Below, piece by piece: positions 5,998-6,108 of a DNA stretch of 6,108 bases. This DNA is from Bacteriovoracaceae bacterium. GTDB taxonomy: Bacteria > Bdellovibrionota > Bacteriovoracia > Bacteriovoracales > Bacteriovoracaceae. The translations under genes and the position numbers were made by a program. The notes under the pieces are model-generated. The model did not search any database and had not been told where the DNA came from. It saw only the letters and a program-made list of their open reading frames with translations. Numbering within the stretch: the first letter of the stretch is position 1; each line of letters opens with the position of its first letter. The stretch is from assembly GCA_018060635.1 (NCBI GenBank), contig JAGOVR010000092.1:1-6108 (forward strand), read 5' to 3'.

Positions 5998-6108
5998 ATG
6001 ACGTTCTTACGAAAAATTTTTGGCACAAAACAAGATCGTGATATTAAGATTCTTAGTCCTATCGTAGAAAAAATTAATGCTTGGGAAGCAGAAATAAAAA
6101 AACTAACG
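5998..6108 (+). CDS. secA: Preprotein translocase ATPase SecA, first 37 residues (runs off the right edge)
   Basis: Only the N-terminus is in the window. The protein starts MTFLRKIFGTKQDRDIK, followed by a helix containing SPIVEKINAWE. This matches the standard SecA opening, in which a short amphipathic start leads to a FGTKNDR-like motif and then the xPxVxxIN helix. SecA is the cytoplasmic and membrane-peripheral ATPase that drives unfolded preproteins through SecYEG; the nucleotide-binding, cross-linking and C-terminal zinc domains would lie beyond the edge. ATG is preceded by a strong AAGGAG. The gene lies 47 bp after the M23 peptidase gene in the same direction, so partial co-transcription is likely. 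The call rests on 37 residues but the motif and context agree. Confidence 0.85.
   Translation, partial: MTFLRKIFGTKQDRDIKILSPIVEKINAWEAEIKKLT

Noticed and set aside
1..6108. A hidden novel defence, mobile or RNA-based system
   Set aside because: All long open frames belong to recognised families, intergenic spaces are short, and no transposase, long terminal repeats, CRISPR-like repeat or structured RNA stands out.

Overview
The window is AT-rich (clearly below half G+C by eye) and gene-dense, with strong AAGGAG-type ribosome binding sites. It has two divergent gene blocks around one intergenic region at about 3924-4112. The proteins suggest a Gram-negative, proteobacteria-like organism: PrkA, YeaH/DUF444 and SpoVR occur together without any other sporulation gene in view, and a membrane-anchored M23 peptidase sits directly before secA. 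The PrkA sequence and the M23-secA order remind me of deltaproteobacterial/Bdellovibrionota-type genomes of low G+C. That placement comes from memory of the families and is tentative.

Left block, minus strand (1-3923): a tight operon read right to left as prkA (AAA+ serine kinase family), a yeaH/yhbH-like DUF444 gene with a von Willebrand A-type metal site, and spoVR, which runs off the left edge. The junctions are 11 bp and 0 bp, so the three genes are almost certainly co-transcribed and translationally coupled. A good sigma70-like promoter lies just upstream of prkA. In other bacteria these genes belong to a conserved stress, stationary-phase or sporulation-associated module whose biochemistry is still poorly resolved.

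Right block, plus strand (4113-6108): a complete single-domain PP2C-type Ser/Thr phosphatase with a TTG start, a complete inner-membrane-anchored M23/LytM-type peptidase with all metal and catalytic residues, and the first 37 codons of secA. A TTGACA-containing promoter candidate precedes the phosphatase gene. Short spacers of 71 bp and 47 bp separate the three genes.

The PrkA kinase-family gene and the PP2C phosphatase gene are divergent neighbours sharing one control region, so they could form an antagonistic phosphorylation pair; this is inference. I found no mobile element, CRISPR array, tRNA or rRNA, and no clearly novel system. The window looks like ordinary chromosomal core and stress-response DNA, with some regulatory details worth checking. 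No gene-free stretch exceeds 300 bp.
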